Source: Euonymus europaeus | Taxonomy: Eukaryota > Streptophyta > Magnoliopsida > Celastrales > Celastraceae | Assembly (NCBI GenBank): GCA_963580455.1 | Contig: OY756965.1 | Location: 21,550,902 to 21,614,901, forward strand | Reading direction: 5' to 3' | DNA length: 64,000 bases | Program-made: the position numbers and the translations under genes | In this document: piece by piece, positions 1 to 12,400 of the stretch | Layout of the letters: each line of letters begins with the position of its first letter | Position numbering within the stretch: position 1 is the first letter of the stretch | The notes under the pieces: generated by a model | The model's input: the letters and a program-made list of their open reading frames with translations, nothing else | What the model was told of the DNA's origin: nothing | The model's database searches: none

Positions 1-456
1 AATGCATATCTCTGGTTGCCCCTAATTTTGAGTATATTTGATAGCGTATAAGCTGTGTAGCGTATAAGTTGACAAATAAGCGTGTTGTTTAGTGGAGCAT
101 AAGTTTTAATAGCGTATAAACTGTTAATTTACAATTAATGGTATATAAATTAATTTAATAATGAAATAAAAGCTATCGAATATGAGTCTTGTTGGAAATA
201 GATTTTTATATATAAAATTAATTTTCAAAATTAATTTAATCCAATGCATATCTCTGGTTGCCCCTAATTTTGAGTATATTTGATAGCGTATAAGCTGTAT
301 AGCGTGTAAGCTGACAAATAAGCTGCGTGTTGTTTGGTGGAGCGTAAGTTTTAATAGCATATAAACTGTTAATTTATAATTAAAGGTATATAAATTAATT
401 TAATAATAAAATAAAAGTTATTGAATATGAGTCTTATTGGAAAGAGATTTATGAGT
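1..456. repeat. Tandem duplication, 242-bp unit, about 1.9 copies
   Basis: The sequence starting at base 1 starts again at base 243 and stays closely similar to about 456. Both copies share the opening AATGCATATCTCTGGTTGCC and short internal repeats of the type GCGTATAAGCTG. Further stray copies of the short motif lie at about 573-603. No protein is recognisable. The left copy may continue beyond the window edge, so copy number is a minimum. Confidence 0.85.
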
Positions 457-1023
457 TGAGTTCGAATATCTATTTCTTTTAAAAATTTAATATATATTTT
501 TTAGAGATAAAAAGATAAATTTGTGAGAGAATGGGACAATAGAAAAAATTGAGGATGTTAGATCGATGAAATTGAGCGTATAGGCTGAGCGTACAAGCTG
601 GACGCTGGTATACTAATTTGTACCAAACTATATCGATGTCACAATCGCTTTCGTCTTTTACAGTGAACAGCATTAGCACCAGAGATAGACTGATAGACAC
701 CCACAAAAACAAAATGCTCCATTTCTTCCTCTTTCTTCTCCCCTTCAAACCCCCTTAGTCAGTGAGTATTCTTCACTCCTCCATTTTCTTTCCTCATAAG
801 TTTCTTCTTTTCCACTTCTCTCTCAATCCTCCACTTAACTTAGCCAACACTACTTGCTTGATCTGTTTGAACCCAGAAAATTCAGTTATTAGTCTGTGAA
901 AATTCAGCTCAAATTTCTTGAATCCACCACTAAAATCTGTTGGAATTTTCAATTTTTCTGCATCTGAATGTTTTTAGTTGCTGACTATATATACATTTCA
1001 GTCGTAGAAAGTTGGAATTAGCA
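457..1023. other. Upstream region and 5' leader of the LysM kinase gene
   Basis: No gene is visible. From about 700 the strand becomes pyrimidine-rich (many CTTTC and TTCTTC runs), as is common for plant 5' leaders. A TATATATA run at about 985-993 lies only some 30 bases before the ATG, too close to be an ordinary TATA box for this start. A TTTCAG at about 996-1001 could be an acceptor of a leader intron, but I cannot prove this. Confidence 0.4.
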
Positions 1024-4000
1024 ATGGGTTTTGTACGGACACATTTATTGATTCTTGTGGTGATCTTCCTCTTTCACCTTGCTTGCCCATACCCAACAAT
1101 ACCCATGAACTGTACAGATACTACACGCTTATGCACATCGTTTTTGGCCTTCAAGCCTCAAGAGAACCAGACCCTTGCTGTGATCCAGAGCATGTTCGAC
1201 GTATTGCCTGGTGATATCACCGTCGAAGGAAGCAACCACGGCTACGTGTTTATCAAGAAAAATTGTTCTTGTTTGTCAACTACCAAGAATTATGTGACTA
1301 ACACCACATTTACAGTTACATCGAATGAGGGGAATGTGCATGATATGGTGGCGGGGGCCTATTACGGTCTTGCCATGGTGCCTAGTACTGCAAGGAAGGC
1401 AAAGGCCGGCGCGGTGGTGTCATTGAGGCTGTTCTGTGGTTGTTCAAGTGGGCTGTGGAATTACTTGATGAGTTATGTGTTGATGGAGGGAGACAGTTTG
1501 GGGTCATTAGCAAGTCGATTTGGGGTCAGCATGGATAGCATCGAGGAAATCAATGGGATTGACAATCCTGATAATATCATCGTGGGTGACCTATACTATA
1601 TACCCCTGAATTCAGGTGTGTTCTTGTCTTGAAATTTTGATATCTTATATTATTTTTAAACTTTTTTGTTTTTTGTTGTGGAATAGATTTTGGAGTGGTT
1701 AGTAGATACTTGAAACGGGTAGTAAAAAACCAATCCTTAATTTTTTACCTAGAAATTGGGATTAAGGCTTCATTGGATTAGTGTTTGGTTTTGGGAATGC
1801 ACATAGGTAAGAGTTTGGATGAATTTGTGTGATATTTTCACCTTCATTTAGACTACTTGATTGTTAATCTAATGTATTGCAACTGATATAGAATATAAAA
1901 TCATAATAATTTCTTTGTAATCTGGTTCTGAAAATATAGCCAGTCTTGAATGTAATTGTTGGAGATATGTCATTGGATCCCTTTCTTGACGTGCTCCTTT
2001 TCCAGACACCAGCACTATATCATCTGCAAGAAACATGCACCACAGTAACTCACCGTAGATATGTCGTGAGTTCATCCATAAATATAACAAATAGAAATAG
2101 GCTTAGTGTCGAACCCTAGTGCAAACCTATTTCATCCCTAGTGCAAACCTATTGCGATGAAAAACTCACCTATAACTCCTCCATTAGTCCTAACACTTGT
2201 TATGACTGCTTCATACATATTCTTGGTAATAGTAATATAACTAATCGAGACTCATCTCTTCTCTAAAATTCACCATATTTCTTCCCTAGGCACCCTATTA
2301 TATGTCTTCTCCAAATCTATAGATACTAAATTTAGGTCTTTTTCTTTATGTCTATATTTTTCTTTAAGTCCCCTTAATAAAAATATCATCTCTATTGTGG
2401 ATCGTCCCAGTATAAAACTCGATCCAGGTATAAAATGAAATTGGTTTTCAGATATCAGATATACCAATCTCGAGCTCTGTTCTATTACTTTTTCCCAAAG
2501 TTTCAATGTGTGGCTCATAAGTTTGATGCCCTTATAATTGACTAATTGTTACAACCCTTTATTCTTGTATATTGGCACTATAGTGATTCTCCTCCATTCA
2601 TCAAGCATTCTACGAGTCTTTATAATTTGATTAAATAGCTTATTTAGTCATACTATATCTGTACTATGCGTTCTCATACTTCAGTTGAAATTCCATTAGG
2701 TCTCATACTTTACAGTTTACCCTTTCATTCTCTTCAAGGTTTCCTTCACTTCACCCTAATATCTTTTATATACCGATGATCTCTATTCTCGGGAGAGATG
2801 GAGATCTTCAAGGTTATTTACTCAATGAGAATGCTCTCAAGTCCAGTCAATGTCTTTTTGATGATACGATTCTCAAGTGCAAACTCAAATAAGGAGGGGC
2901 CCCTACCAGTCATAGTTTTCAGTTGTTCACTCATCCCCTAAGAAGAATTCAATTCCTGGGGTGTTTTTGTTCCTTAGAAGCTTTTTCAACCCCATCCGCC
3001 ATTAACTAGCTCATTGAAGTAACTTCTCCATCTCTTTTTACTTAATATTTCTTTCACCATAACTCTATCATCTATATCCTTAATGCATTTTATATAATTT
3101 AGGTCCATAGTTTTCCGTTCAAGCTTGCACATAACTGATGGAATAAAATATTGAACTGAATGTATGTTATGATTTATAAAAAAATTGGAACATGGCGTCA
3201 TCACAACAATTCATTCAGTCCATACTGAGAAAAGAAAAAATACTTCAGGATATTTCCTTTTTCAAAGGAGGAAGGAAATAGTTCATGGATAATTAAATTA
3301 CTTTAGAAATCTGAAGTGAATTGTGGTCTTTCTTAAAGTATTTTCCTTGATTATAAAAAGTTGAGTTAGTTTAAGAGCCGGAGAATGAGATAGATTACTA
3401 ACGTCTCATCTAATTTCTGTGAAGAAATATCTCAACCATGTTTTTCCTTCCCTTTCTGTTTGTGTCTTGTACTCTTATGTCTTTTAATATTATTCCTCTT
3501 AATTGACCTGTGGGATGTAAGGTTTTCTTTCAGAATAATACACTGTCATGACATTATGTTCTTTTATTATGTTACTTCTAGTTCCTGGTGAGCCTTATCC
3601 TGTGGAAATTGGAAGTCCCCCTGCACCTGGTCCTGCTCCTCCACCATCCGTTGACAGCTTTTCGGGTATGGATTCATACACCTTATGTAGATGAAACATT
3701 AAACAGGGACAGGGTGTTTGAATTCCCTGTTTTCTGCTTATCTATACCTCTATGTGTCTGAAAAAGATGATGAAAACCAGTCGCTCTAATGTTACTATGT
3801 TTATGCACTGGTCTTGTTGAAGGGCAATGTGAGTTATGGCTGGCAACTTTAGAATTCCGATATTGTAAAGATTCAGCATTCTCCTTTTAGTTTGGAGAAT
3901 ATCACTTTCTTTAATGGGTGATCAGGAACACGGTGTGTTTACTATGTAATTTTCATTCAAACTTCTGCAAAAGGAAGTAAATTGTCCACCAGAAAATGAC

Positions 4001-7000
4001 ATTTATTCAATTATTTATCTGGACAAAATGCTGAAGTTGCATTTATATTGCTACTTTTCAAGGCAGCGCCGTTTAATTAAAGCATTTTCCGTTCTGACTG
4101 TAAACTTTCTTTTCAACTTTTCAGACGAGACAGAGATCTCATGTAAGTTCATTTAGAAATTATTGTTCTGGTTCTCGGGGATCACTGAGCCCTCAATCTG
4201 TGATTTTTACTCCCTTCTTCTTCTTCTTTTCCCAATTTGAAAACTTTCCGAATTTCAGCCAATAAAGCATTATATAGATGGTTCTTCTTTTGAAAAATGT
4301 GATGACTTTGGTGATATCTATCTGCAGCAGATCAAGTCAATCATAAAGCTCATGTGCCCTATGCATGGATCTTAGGAAGTTCAGGCTTTGCTCTTGCTTT
4401 TATCATGTTAAGCGTGGCTCTTTGTGTCTTCTTGAGGACATCATGCTGCTTCACTGAAACCCAAAGTAAGCATGAGAAAGATCTTGATGACAAGAGTTCA
4501 CATAAGTTTCATATTCTTCGAAACCCTAGTTTCTGTTGTGCTTCGGGGAGGTACACTTGCTGCAAGGCTGGGGATGTAAAGCAAATCAATGGGGACTCTA
4601 GCAACCGTCAGATTACTATTCCCAAAGCTCTTGGTGCTGATGTGTTTGATATGGAGAAGCCTGTGGTTTTTACCTATGAAGAAATTACTTTTGCAACTGA
4701 TGGGTTCCATGATTCGCGACTCCTTGGTCATGGAACATATGGTTCTGTGTATTTTGGCCTCCTTCGTGACCAGGTCTGGGACCAATCTAATCAACTCAAG
4801 TCACATTTTGCCGACAATTCTCTGAAAATTTCCTTTATCTTTACTAATATATATCATATACTTCAGGAAGTTGCTATTAAAAGAATGACAGCCACAAAAA
4901 CTAAAGAATTTATGTCAGAGATGAAATTGATGTGCAAGGTTCATCATACAAATCTGGTAATGGTCTATATACATTTGTCTTGCTGATTATTATTTCAGTT
5001 TTTGAAGCTTTTCCCGCTCAAAGATCTGTAGCTTTGACTCCTTTTTGGTTTTATTTTGTCAAGGTAGAATTGATTGGCTATTCAGCTAGTGATGATGAAC
5101 TTTTCCTTATCTATGAATATGCACAGAAGGGCTCTCTTAAAAGTCACTTGCATGATCCTCAGAACAAGGGTAAGATGGTGTATCAACATTCCACTTGCAG
5201 AATTTTGTTTGGTACTATCTGAAATGATTAACTTGTCCGAGACTTCTATTTGAATTCCATCTTATGTTTCTACAATGTGAAAAATATATGCTATAAGAAA
5301 ATTCGGGTGTGTGTATTGCATATGATAATTACATATTAGAGCACTGTCAATGATTACAAGATATTCAGTACAATAAATTATAGAAAGCATGAAGTTTCTA
5401 TTACTTTTGAGTTTCCAAAAGTTCATATATTTCTAACACATACATGTGCACACAGGGAATGGTTGAAGCTTTGGGACCTGATCGTACTGTGTGATGTTAC
5501 CTTTGTTCCTCTGAGTCATGAGGATAAGTGATGATAATACATCGGAATTGTTTGACTTTCTTGCAGGTCATACATCACTTTCGTGGATCATGAGGGTTCA
5601 GATTGCACTTGATGCAGCTAGGGGTCTTGAATACATCCATGAACACACTAGAACTCATTATGTTCATCGAGATATCAAGACAAGCAACATCTTACTTGAT
5701 GCTGCCTTCAGGGCGAAGGTTCTAATAATATTTCTCATTGTTTTTGGTCAAGTAGTTTTGATATATTCTTGCACTCCAGTAACTTCTCTATCTGCATTTA
5801 GATTTCAGATTTTGGTTTGGCAAAACTAGTTGAAAAAACTTGTGATGGAGAAGCATCAACAACTAAAGTTGTTGGCACATATGGTTATCTGGCTCCAGAG
5901 TAAGTAATTATTCTTCTGTCCAAGTATTGTTGTCCTGAACAACTCTGGCTTAGTGGCTTCAATTGTTTCATAATTTTGGTATTTTTGCAGATATTTGAGC
6001 AATGGCCTTGCTACAACCAAGAGTGATGTGTATGCTTTTGGGGTAGTTCTGTTTGAAATTATATCTGGACAGGAGGCTATTGTACGGGCAGAGGGCATGC
6101 CGATGAAAAATCCTGAAAGACGTTCACTAGCATCCATTGTAAGTTCTGCTGTTGTAAAGACTTGGATAAATAATATGTTGAGTACATAGATATACATGAT
6201 CAATTTCAACCAACATAATTAAATATTAAGTTTGGTGCTAACAGATACATAAATACTGGCCATCAATGTTGGCATCTTTGGAGCCCACTGATTTGAGTGG
6301 GATTACTTATAGGGTGTGCATGTGTCGTAAAATAAAGTTATTTGCTTCTCCTTTCTTGGGTTTTTGCCTGCTTGAATTCTGTTTGGAACCATTTTTGAAA
6401 TGAGAAAATTATTTTAAATTTGGATGAGGGTTGCATGTCTACATAGAAACATGTTCAACATTTTACAGCTGCCTCATAGCTGCATTGTCCTTCATAAGTT
6501 ATCTTAAACATAAACTTGCATCTGACCATTCAACCAATTGGTCTCGAGACACAAGAATGAACTTTGCTAGAAGAATCTTAACCTCTAAAATCAAAATTCG
6601 GTTTAACTATTATGTTTCAGTTAGATATATAGTTTTTCAAAGTTGTCATCATTCCCCCGCTTACTGGTTGCTGAAACCTTTTCCACGGCATAGGGTTTGA
6701 CCTGATGTTTATTCACAATGTTGAATTGTAGATGTTGGCAGCGCTGAGGAGCACACCCAACTCTATGAGCATGTCAAGCATGAAAGATTACATTGACACT
6801 AAAATGATGGATTTATATCCTCATGATTGTTTATACAAGGTATTTTTAGAACTTTTGATCTCTGTGCACTTCTGAAAGCTTGCATTTTTTTTGGGCAGAA
6901 AGGATTTATGATAAATAATCTGAAGGAAGAAAATCGGCTGTCTACCCCATACATAGTTTGATCTGTAGCAGAATAATATCGACTTTTATGGAAATCTGAT

Positions 7001-7408
7001 GAGCCATTGTACAAATCTTGTATATCAAGCTCTGTATATCTCCACGCGTCATTTCCATTTTTGTTCATAATGCACAATAAGCTTGGCAAATAGTGCTTTA
7101 TAGAATCCTATCTAGTAGATAAAAAGCTCATTTTTTTACATAATTGATGCACGAAAAAGCTTCTGTGATTTTGTTTACGAGTAAGGTGTGGTGAAGTAAC
7201 TACCTGATCATTTCTAATTGTTGGTATTTACATCATTGAATAGATGGGTATGCTGGCAAAACAATGCGTGGATGATGACCCGATCCTTCGTCCAGACATG
7301 AAGCAAGTCGTGATTTTGTTGTCACAGATCCTTCTGTCATCTGTGGAATGGGAAGCAACCCTTGCTGGGAACAGTATGGTCTTCAGTGGCCTTGTCCAAG
7401 GAAGATAG
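1024..7408 (+). CDS. LYK3: LysM domain receptor-like kinase, LYK3 type
   Basis: Plasma-membrane receptor kinase of the family that senses chitin-like or lipochitooligosaccharide signals. Eleven coding exons fit in phase: 1024-1615, 3582-3665, 4125-4142, 4328-4773, 4867-4956, 5064-5169, 5567-5718, 5802-5899, 5991-6138, 6732-6839, 7244-7408, giving 668 aa. The start is the first ATG (MGFVRTH). Residues 1 to ~25 form a signal peptide; the ectodomain has Cys pairs (NCSC, CGC) and a clear LysM (residues ~155-197). A Pro-rich stalk and a membrane segment (~245-268) follow. The kinase looks active: P-loop GHGTYGSV (365-372), Lys385, HRD (479-481), DFG (499-501), APEY. The C-terminus SGLVQGR matches Arabidopsis LYK3 (At1g51940) as I remember it. 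Exon 3 is only 18 nt. Intron 1 holds a dead LINE. The gene seems intact. Confidence 0.93.
1869..3210 (-). mobile_element. Decayed LINE reverse transcriptase in intron 1 of the LysM kinase gene
   Basis: Three blocks on the minus strand, in the correct order for a plant non-LTR reverse transcriptase, lie antisense to the host gene. Around 2986-3060 is [14 protein letters not shown], typical of the region just before the RT domain. At 2270-2460 come [11 protein letters not shown] and [15 protein letters not shown]. At 1980-2040 is [10 protein letters not shown], the catalytic (F/Y)xDD box. The blocks are in different frames and separated by stops, so it is a pseudogene. No end, poly(A) tail or target duplication could be defined. 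Confidence 0.8.
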
Positions 7409-7835
7409 TGATGGTTGCAAACCCCATAATCTCATTCCTTCCACATCCTCTATTTTGTGTGTTAGCTTTTCTGAATTTTGTTATATTCTGAATATATTCC
7501 TTAATGATCCTTTTCTTGCCCGAAGATATTTCGATGAACCTACCTACCTGCAGTGGACATGGTCGAGGATAGGCAATGTTGCTCTTTGTAATACTAGTAA
7601 AACCTTTTTGAGCATACACTTTGTACATCTTCTGTGCTAGAAATTAAAGCATGCGTTATCTTTCTTAATTAATAATTTGATCAATTAATTATATACATGA
7701 TTAATTAATTACTTCTTCTCCCTAGAGCTACATGGAAGTACATCCTTCCCCTTGACTTCATCTCTCTTCCTAAGTGATGACCTATCAGTTAATGCACTTC
7801 TGATTGCACCACATTTCCTAATGATGTTACCTTTT
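7409..7835. other. 3' region of the LysM kinase gene and spacer
   Basis: No gene seen. The first ~230 bases are probably the 3' untranslated region. An AT-rich stretch at 7660-7710 repeats TTAATTAAT. From about 7720 the sequence is already the downstream flank of the opposing MULE remnant. Confidence 0.4.
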
Positions 7836-8448
7836 TTATTCTCCTTCATCTTCACTTTTAGATTGACTATCCTCCATGTAGTCAAGGCTATCATCAAGCT
7901 TCTTCGTGGGAGGTGTGCTATTAGTCCTAGACCCACTATCATCAGAAACCTCAAAGAATTCCACCTGTAGTAAATCAAGGACGCACATGTAACATTCCAT
8001 ATAAAATACTCTTCTAATGATGGCTAAGTTAAGGCTTTACCTTGGATGGTGAGGGCTTCTTGGCAGCAATACCGCATTGGTGACAGTCCTTTTTGTGTTT
8101 TTTGTTGTTCAATACAACATTACTAGCAGTGTTGGTCTCGTCTACAGAGACAAACACATAACCATGTGTTACCCCAACCCACCCCATCTCTATATACTCA
8201 TCATCCTCCTCCAGCAGTTTCAGACCATGGCACATTAGTTTCCAAGGCTTCAAATAGAGAATTTGAACATTCACAAAATTCACATTTAACCCATGCATCC
8301 ACCATTCCATCTCACTCTTATCCCAATCATCAATGCATACATTCATGCACTATTGCACTGACCCCCTTACGTAGCAGCCTTTTTCTAAATCGATTGTACC
8401 ACCCAAATGTACAATCATCCGAAACGTTGGGAATTGATTAGGGTCCAT
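7836..8448 (-). pseudogene. Remnant of a MULE (MuDR-type) N-terminal coding region
   Basis: Two exons can be read on the minus strand: 8448-8041 and 7964-7836, joined by a good GT-AG intron (AAG|GTAAAG...CTACAG|GTG) with phase kept. From ATG 8448 the reading begins MDPNQFPTFRMIVHLGG, then YVRGS, IDDWDKSEM, YLKPWK, GLKLLEEDDEYIEM. This order (HxGG, Y-x-G-G-like, D-x-D-x-x-x-M, GL-x-x-L-x-x-D) is that of the N-terminal PB1-like region of plant MuDR-family transposases. A single in-frame TAG (8350-8352) breaks exon 1. Exon 2 is acidic (SDDSGS, SEDEGE) and ends in TAA. No transposase catalytic core follows. It could also be a gene that captured this domain; the family call rests on motif order only. 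Confidence 0.65.
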
Positions 8449-9162
8449 CCTACAAGCCCTAATTTTATTACCAGTCTAGCTAATCTAAAGCATAGCAGCG
8501 TCAAAGAAGAAGAAGATCGAGTTACGAATCGGAAGAAAGGACAAAATCTGTAGCGCAAATGAATCAGGGTGGAAGATAAAAAAAACTCTGCAGCAATCGA
8601 GGAGAACTCTGGAAAAGTCGAATTGGAGGGAACGAAAATAGCTAAGGCTTCAAAGTTTCCAAAAATCAAGTTTTTAAACCCTAAATAGGATAAACATGTG
8701 GAAATTGCATATGTAATTTATTATTTTAGTGTAATTTTGTGAGTTTTTGAACTCAGCTATCCGGTAGTCACGTGGGATAAAAATGGTGGGTCAATGACGG
8801 TCCAATGAAAATTGGATATAATTGAGACGAAATTGAAAGATGGAGGATACAATCAACAAATTTTAAATTTTAGAGGCATGAACGAGAATCCAATAATCTT
8901 TTGTGAGCATAAAATACCCTTTTGCCTTTTTTTTCTATGGAAGCAAAAGATTTGCATTACGAGAGAATCAGAATAATTCAGATGACATACAAGTGTGATA
9001 TCTCATATATATTATCTCGAGTTCGAGTCTTGGTTTTATATTATAAAAAAAGAGTAAAAAATGATCAAAATTCACCGTGAAGGCATGAACATACTATCAT
9101 ATGCAACCAGGTTCATGCTTCGTTGGGCTAGGCCCATCACCCGAGATTCGAACAAAAATTTT
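8449..9162. other. Spacer between MULE remnant and fold-back element
   Basis: No gene seen. A telo-box-like AAACCCTAAA lies at about 8677-8686, upstream of the opposing ATG at 8448. At about 8960-9058 there is a short tRNA-like pattern (AATTCAGATGAC, then GAGTTCGAGTCTTGG) followed by A-rich sequence, which might be a worn SINE. Confidence in that is low. Confidence 0.35.
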
Positions 9163-9589
9163 GGGTGAATTACTGGCCGGTCACAAACCGTGGCCATTTT
9201 TACAACTTAGTCACACAATTTGTTTCTATTACCAATGGAATCACACCACATTTCGTACATGACCAAAATGCCCTTCATATTTTAAAATTCAAAATCTTGG
9301 TAGATATTTGCTTTCTCTCTCTTTCTTCCAGGACTCATTTTTCTCACGTTCTCTCTCAATCTCTCTCACTTTCTCTCACTAAAACCACAAAATCCGGTCA
9401 CCTTCTCAAATTTCCGACCATTTTCCGGCAAAGAATCTCTCTCTCTCTCCCTCTCGAGGTTTGTAGTTATTTTTCAAGATTTCTTCATCTTTTTTTAAGA
9501 TCTATAGTTATTTTTTGAAGATCTTCAAAGTTTTTCTTCCAAAAACTTAGTTTTTTCAAGATCTATGTGTTTTTTACAAGATCTTTAGT

Positions 9590-11210
9590 TGATACTGTCA
9601 TGATTCTTGTTTAAGAATACAGTTGATATTGTCTGTGATTTCGATAGTATTTGTTGTTGGTATTTTTTGTGAATTTTTGAAGTTTTTGATACTGGCTCCT
9701 TATTGTGGAAATACGGTTGATACTGTCTGTGAATTCGATACTGTCTGTGAATTTTTGGTTTGTTCATGAATTTGATATTGTCTATGAATTTTTTTTATTA
9801 ATACAGTTGATACTGTCCGTGATTTCGATAGTATTTGTTGTTGGTATTTTTTGTGAATTTTTGAAGTTTTTGATACTGGCTCCTTATTGTGGAAATACGG
9901 TTGATACTGTCTGTGAATTCGATACTGTCTGTGAATTTTTGGTTTGTTAATGAATTTGATACTGTCTATGATTTTTTTTTTATTAATACAGTTGATACTG
10001 TCTGTGATTTTGATAGTATTTGTTGTTGGTATTTTTTGTGAATTTTTGAAGTTTTTGATACTGGCTCCTTATTGTGGAAATACGGTTGATACTTTCTGTG
10101 AATTCGATACTGTCTGTGAAATTTTTGTTTGTTAATGAATTTGATACTGTCTATGAATTTTTTTTATTAATGAATTTGATACTGTCTATGAATTTCGATA
10201 GTATTTGTTGTTTGTATTTTTTGTGAATTTTTGAAGTTTTTGATACTGGCTCCTTATTGTGAAAATACTATTGATACTGTCTGTGAATTCGATATTGTCG
10301 GTGAATTTTTGGTTTGTTAATGAATTTGATACTTTTTATGATTTTTTTTATTAATAAATTTGATACTGTCTGTGAATTTCGATAGTATTTTTTGCTGGTA
10401 TTTTTTGTGAATTTTTGAAGTTTTTGATACTGGCTCCTTATTGTGAAAATACGGTTGATACTGTTTGTGAATTCGACACTGTCGGTGAATTTTTGGTTTG
10501 TTAATGAATTGGATACTGTCTATGAATTTTTTTACTAATGAATTTGATACTGTCTATGAATTTCGATAGTATTTGTTGTTGGTATTTTTTGTGAATTTTT
10601 GAAGTTTTTGATACTGGCTCCTTATTGTGAAAATACGGTTGATACTGTTTGTGAATTCGATACTGTCGGTGAATTTTTTGGTTTGTTAATGAATTTGATA
10701 CTGTCTATGATTTTTTTTTATTAATGAATTTGATATTGTTTGTGAATTTCGATAGTATTTGTTGTTGGTATTTTTTGTGAATTTTTGAAGTTTTTGATAC
10801 TGGCTCCTTATTGTGAAAATACGGTTGATACTGTCTGTGAATTCGATACTGTCTGTGAATTTTTGGTTTGTTAATGAATTTGATACCGTCTATGAATTTT
10901 TTTTATTAATGAATTTGATATTGTCTGTGAATTCTTTAAAATTATTGATACTGTCTATAATTTCGATACTATTTGTTGTTGGTATTTTTTTGTGAATTTT
11001 TGAAAATTTTTATACTGGCTCCTTATTGTGAAAATACGATTAGTACTGTCAGTGAATTCGATATTGTCAGTGAATTTGTTATTTGTTAATGAATTTGATA
11101 CTGTCAGTGAATTCTTTAAAATTATTGATACTGTCTGTAATCTCGATACTGTCTGTTGTTGGAGTGTGATTTTTTTTGTAATTGTTGGTATTGGCTTCTT
11201 ATTGTTAAAA
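9590..11210 (+). repeat. Left-arm tandem array, ~184-bp unit, about 8 copies
   Basis: The landmark ACTGGCTCCTTATTGTG recurs at about 9691, 9875, 10060, 10245, 10429, 10613, 10799 and, degraded, 11014. Spacing is 184-186 bp, then 215. Each unit contains several copies of a GATACTGTCTGTGAATT-like sub-motif. Unit length is not a multiple of three, and the frames are short and repetitive, so it does not look coding. Confidence 0.92.
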
Positions 11211-11299
11211 TGTGTTAGTACTGTCTACTTGATACTGTCATTTTTTGTCTTAACTATTTCTAATGTTTTATATACAGTTATGACGAAGATCATCTGAAG

Positions 11300-12400
11300 A
11301 TAATTTCATTTTGGAAAGTGAACTGCATTTTAGAGAATAAGCGGGATGTTGCATATTTAAGTTGATACTGTCATGCTAATAGGTACTACCATGTACATAG
11401 TGTATTTTTTATTATTATTTTAGGTCATTTTGAACTCTGATACAATAATAGTATTATTTATCGATTTATGCTATTTGATACTGTCATATGATATAGTATT
11501 GTCATATATTTATTTTTCCCTTATTAAAAATAAATGGACAACAATGTTTATCATTTTCAAGTTTTGCAGCAATTTTATTAGCAATAGCAGTATCAAAATG
11601 CGAAATAGTATCAACATCATTAACAGTATCGTTGCCAATAACAATTCCAAGTTTTGGAACAATACAATTATCAACAACAGTACCAAATTTAGAAACAGTA
11701 TCAATATCATTAATAATATCATTATAAGTAATAGTGTCAAGTTTTGAAACAAATGACATTTCAAGCAACAGTATCAAAAAGAAAAATAGTACCTATATAA
11801 TTAACAGTATCATTATCAACAACACTTTCAAGTTTTGCAACAATATCATTATCAACAATATTACCAACCATTAGATTGTGATACTGTTTCATGTGCTGTA
11901 ATATTGGTTTGGGTTGTGATACTATCATGTATTGTGATACTATCATGTGTTGGGGTAGTATCATATTTGTCATTTTTTTATTTTGTCAATATCATGTAAG
12001 TCAACAATATCAATTTTCAAATAGTATCATATAAGTTGATTGTATCAATGACTCATATTCGGAGTAGATGGCTGATAATAATATTAAATTTTATGACATT
12101 ATCAAATAATTTCATACTAATTTATAATTCAAACTTAAATGACAAATATACAAAATAATATGACATTAACATATAATATTACACTATCAAATGAAAGTCG
12201 CATCTTCGACATACTGTCTTATCCACTTTCTTCTCCCAAATGCAGTTGATTAATTTTCCAAATAGAACTATCGTCACTATCGTCTTTAGTATGTTTGTGC
12301 AACATTCAAAATAACATCACAAGATCAAACACCAAAACTTAAAAGAGTACGACAACACCAAACACTACCAACTATATTTCACACCAAAAAGTATGATAAT
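11300..12400. other. Centre of the fold-back element
   Basis: AT-rich sequence in which the GATACTGTC-like motif changes orientation: mostly forward before about 11510, mostly reverse (AGTATCAA, ACAGTATC) at 11590-11870, then mixed forward (GTGATACTATCATGT at about 11920-11950). There is no recognisable coding sequence. This is probably the loop if the arms pair. Confidence 0.6.
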
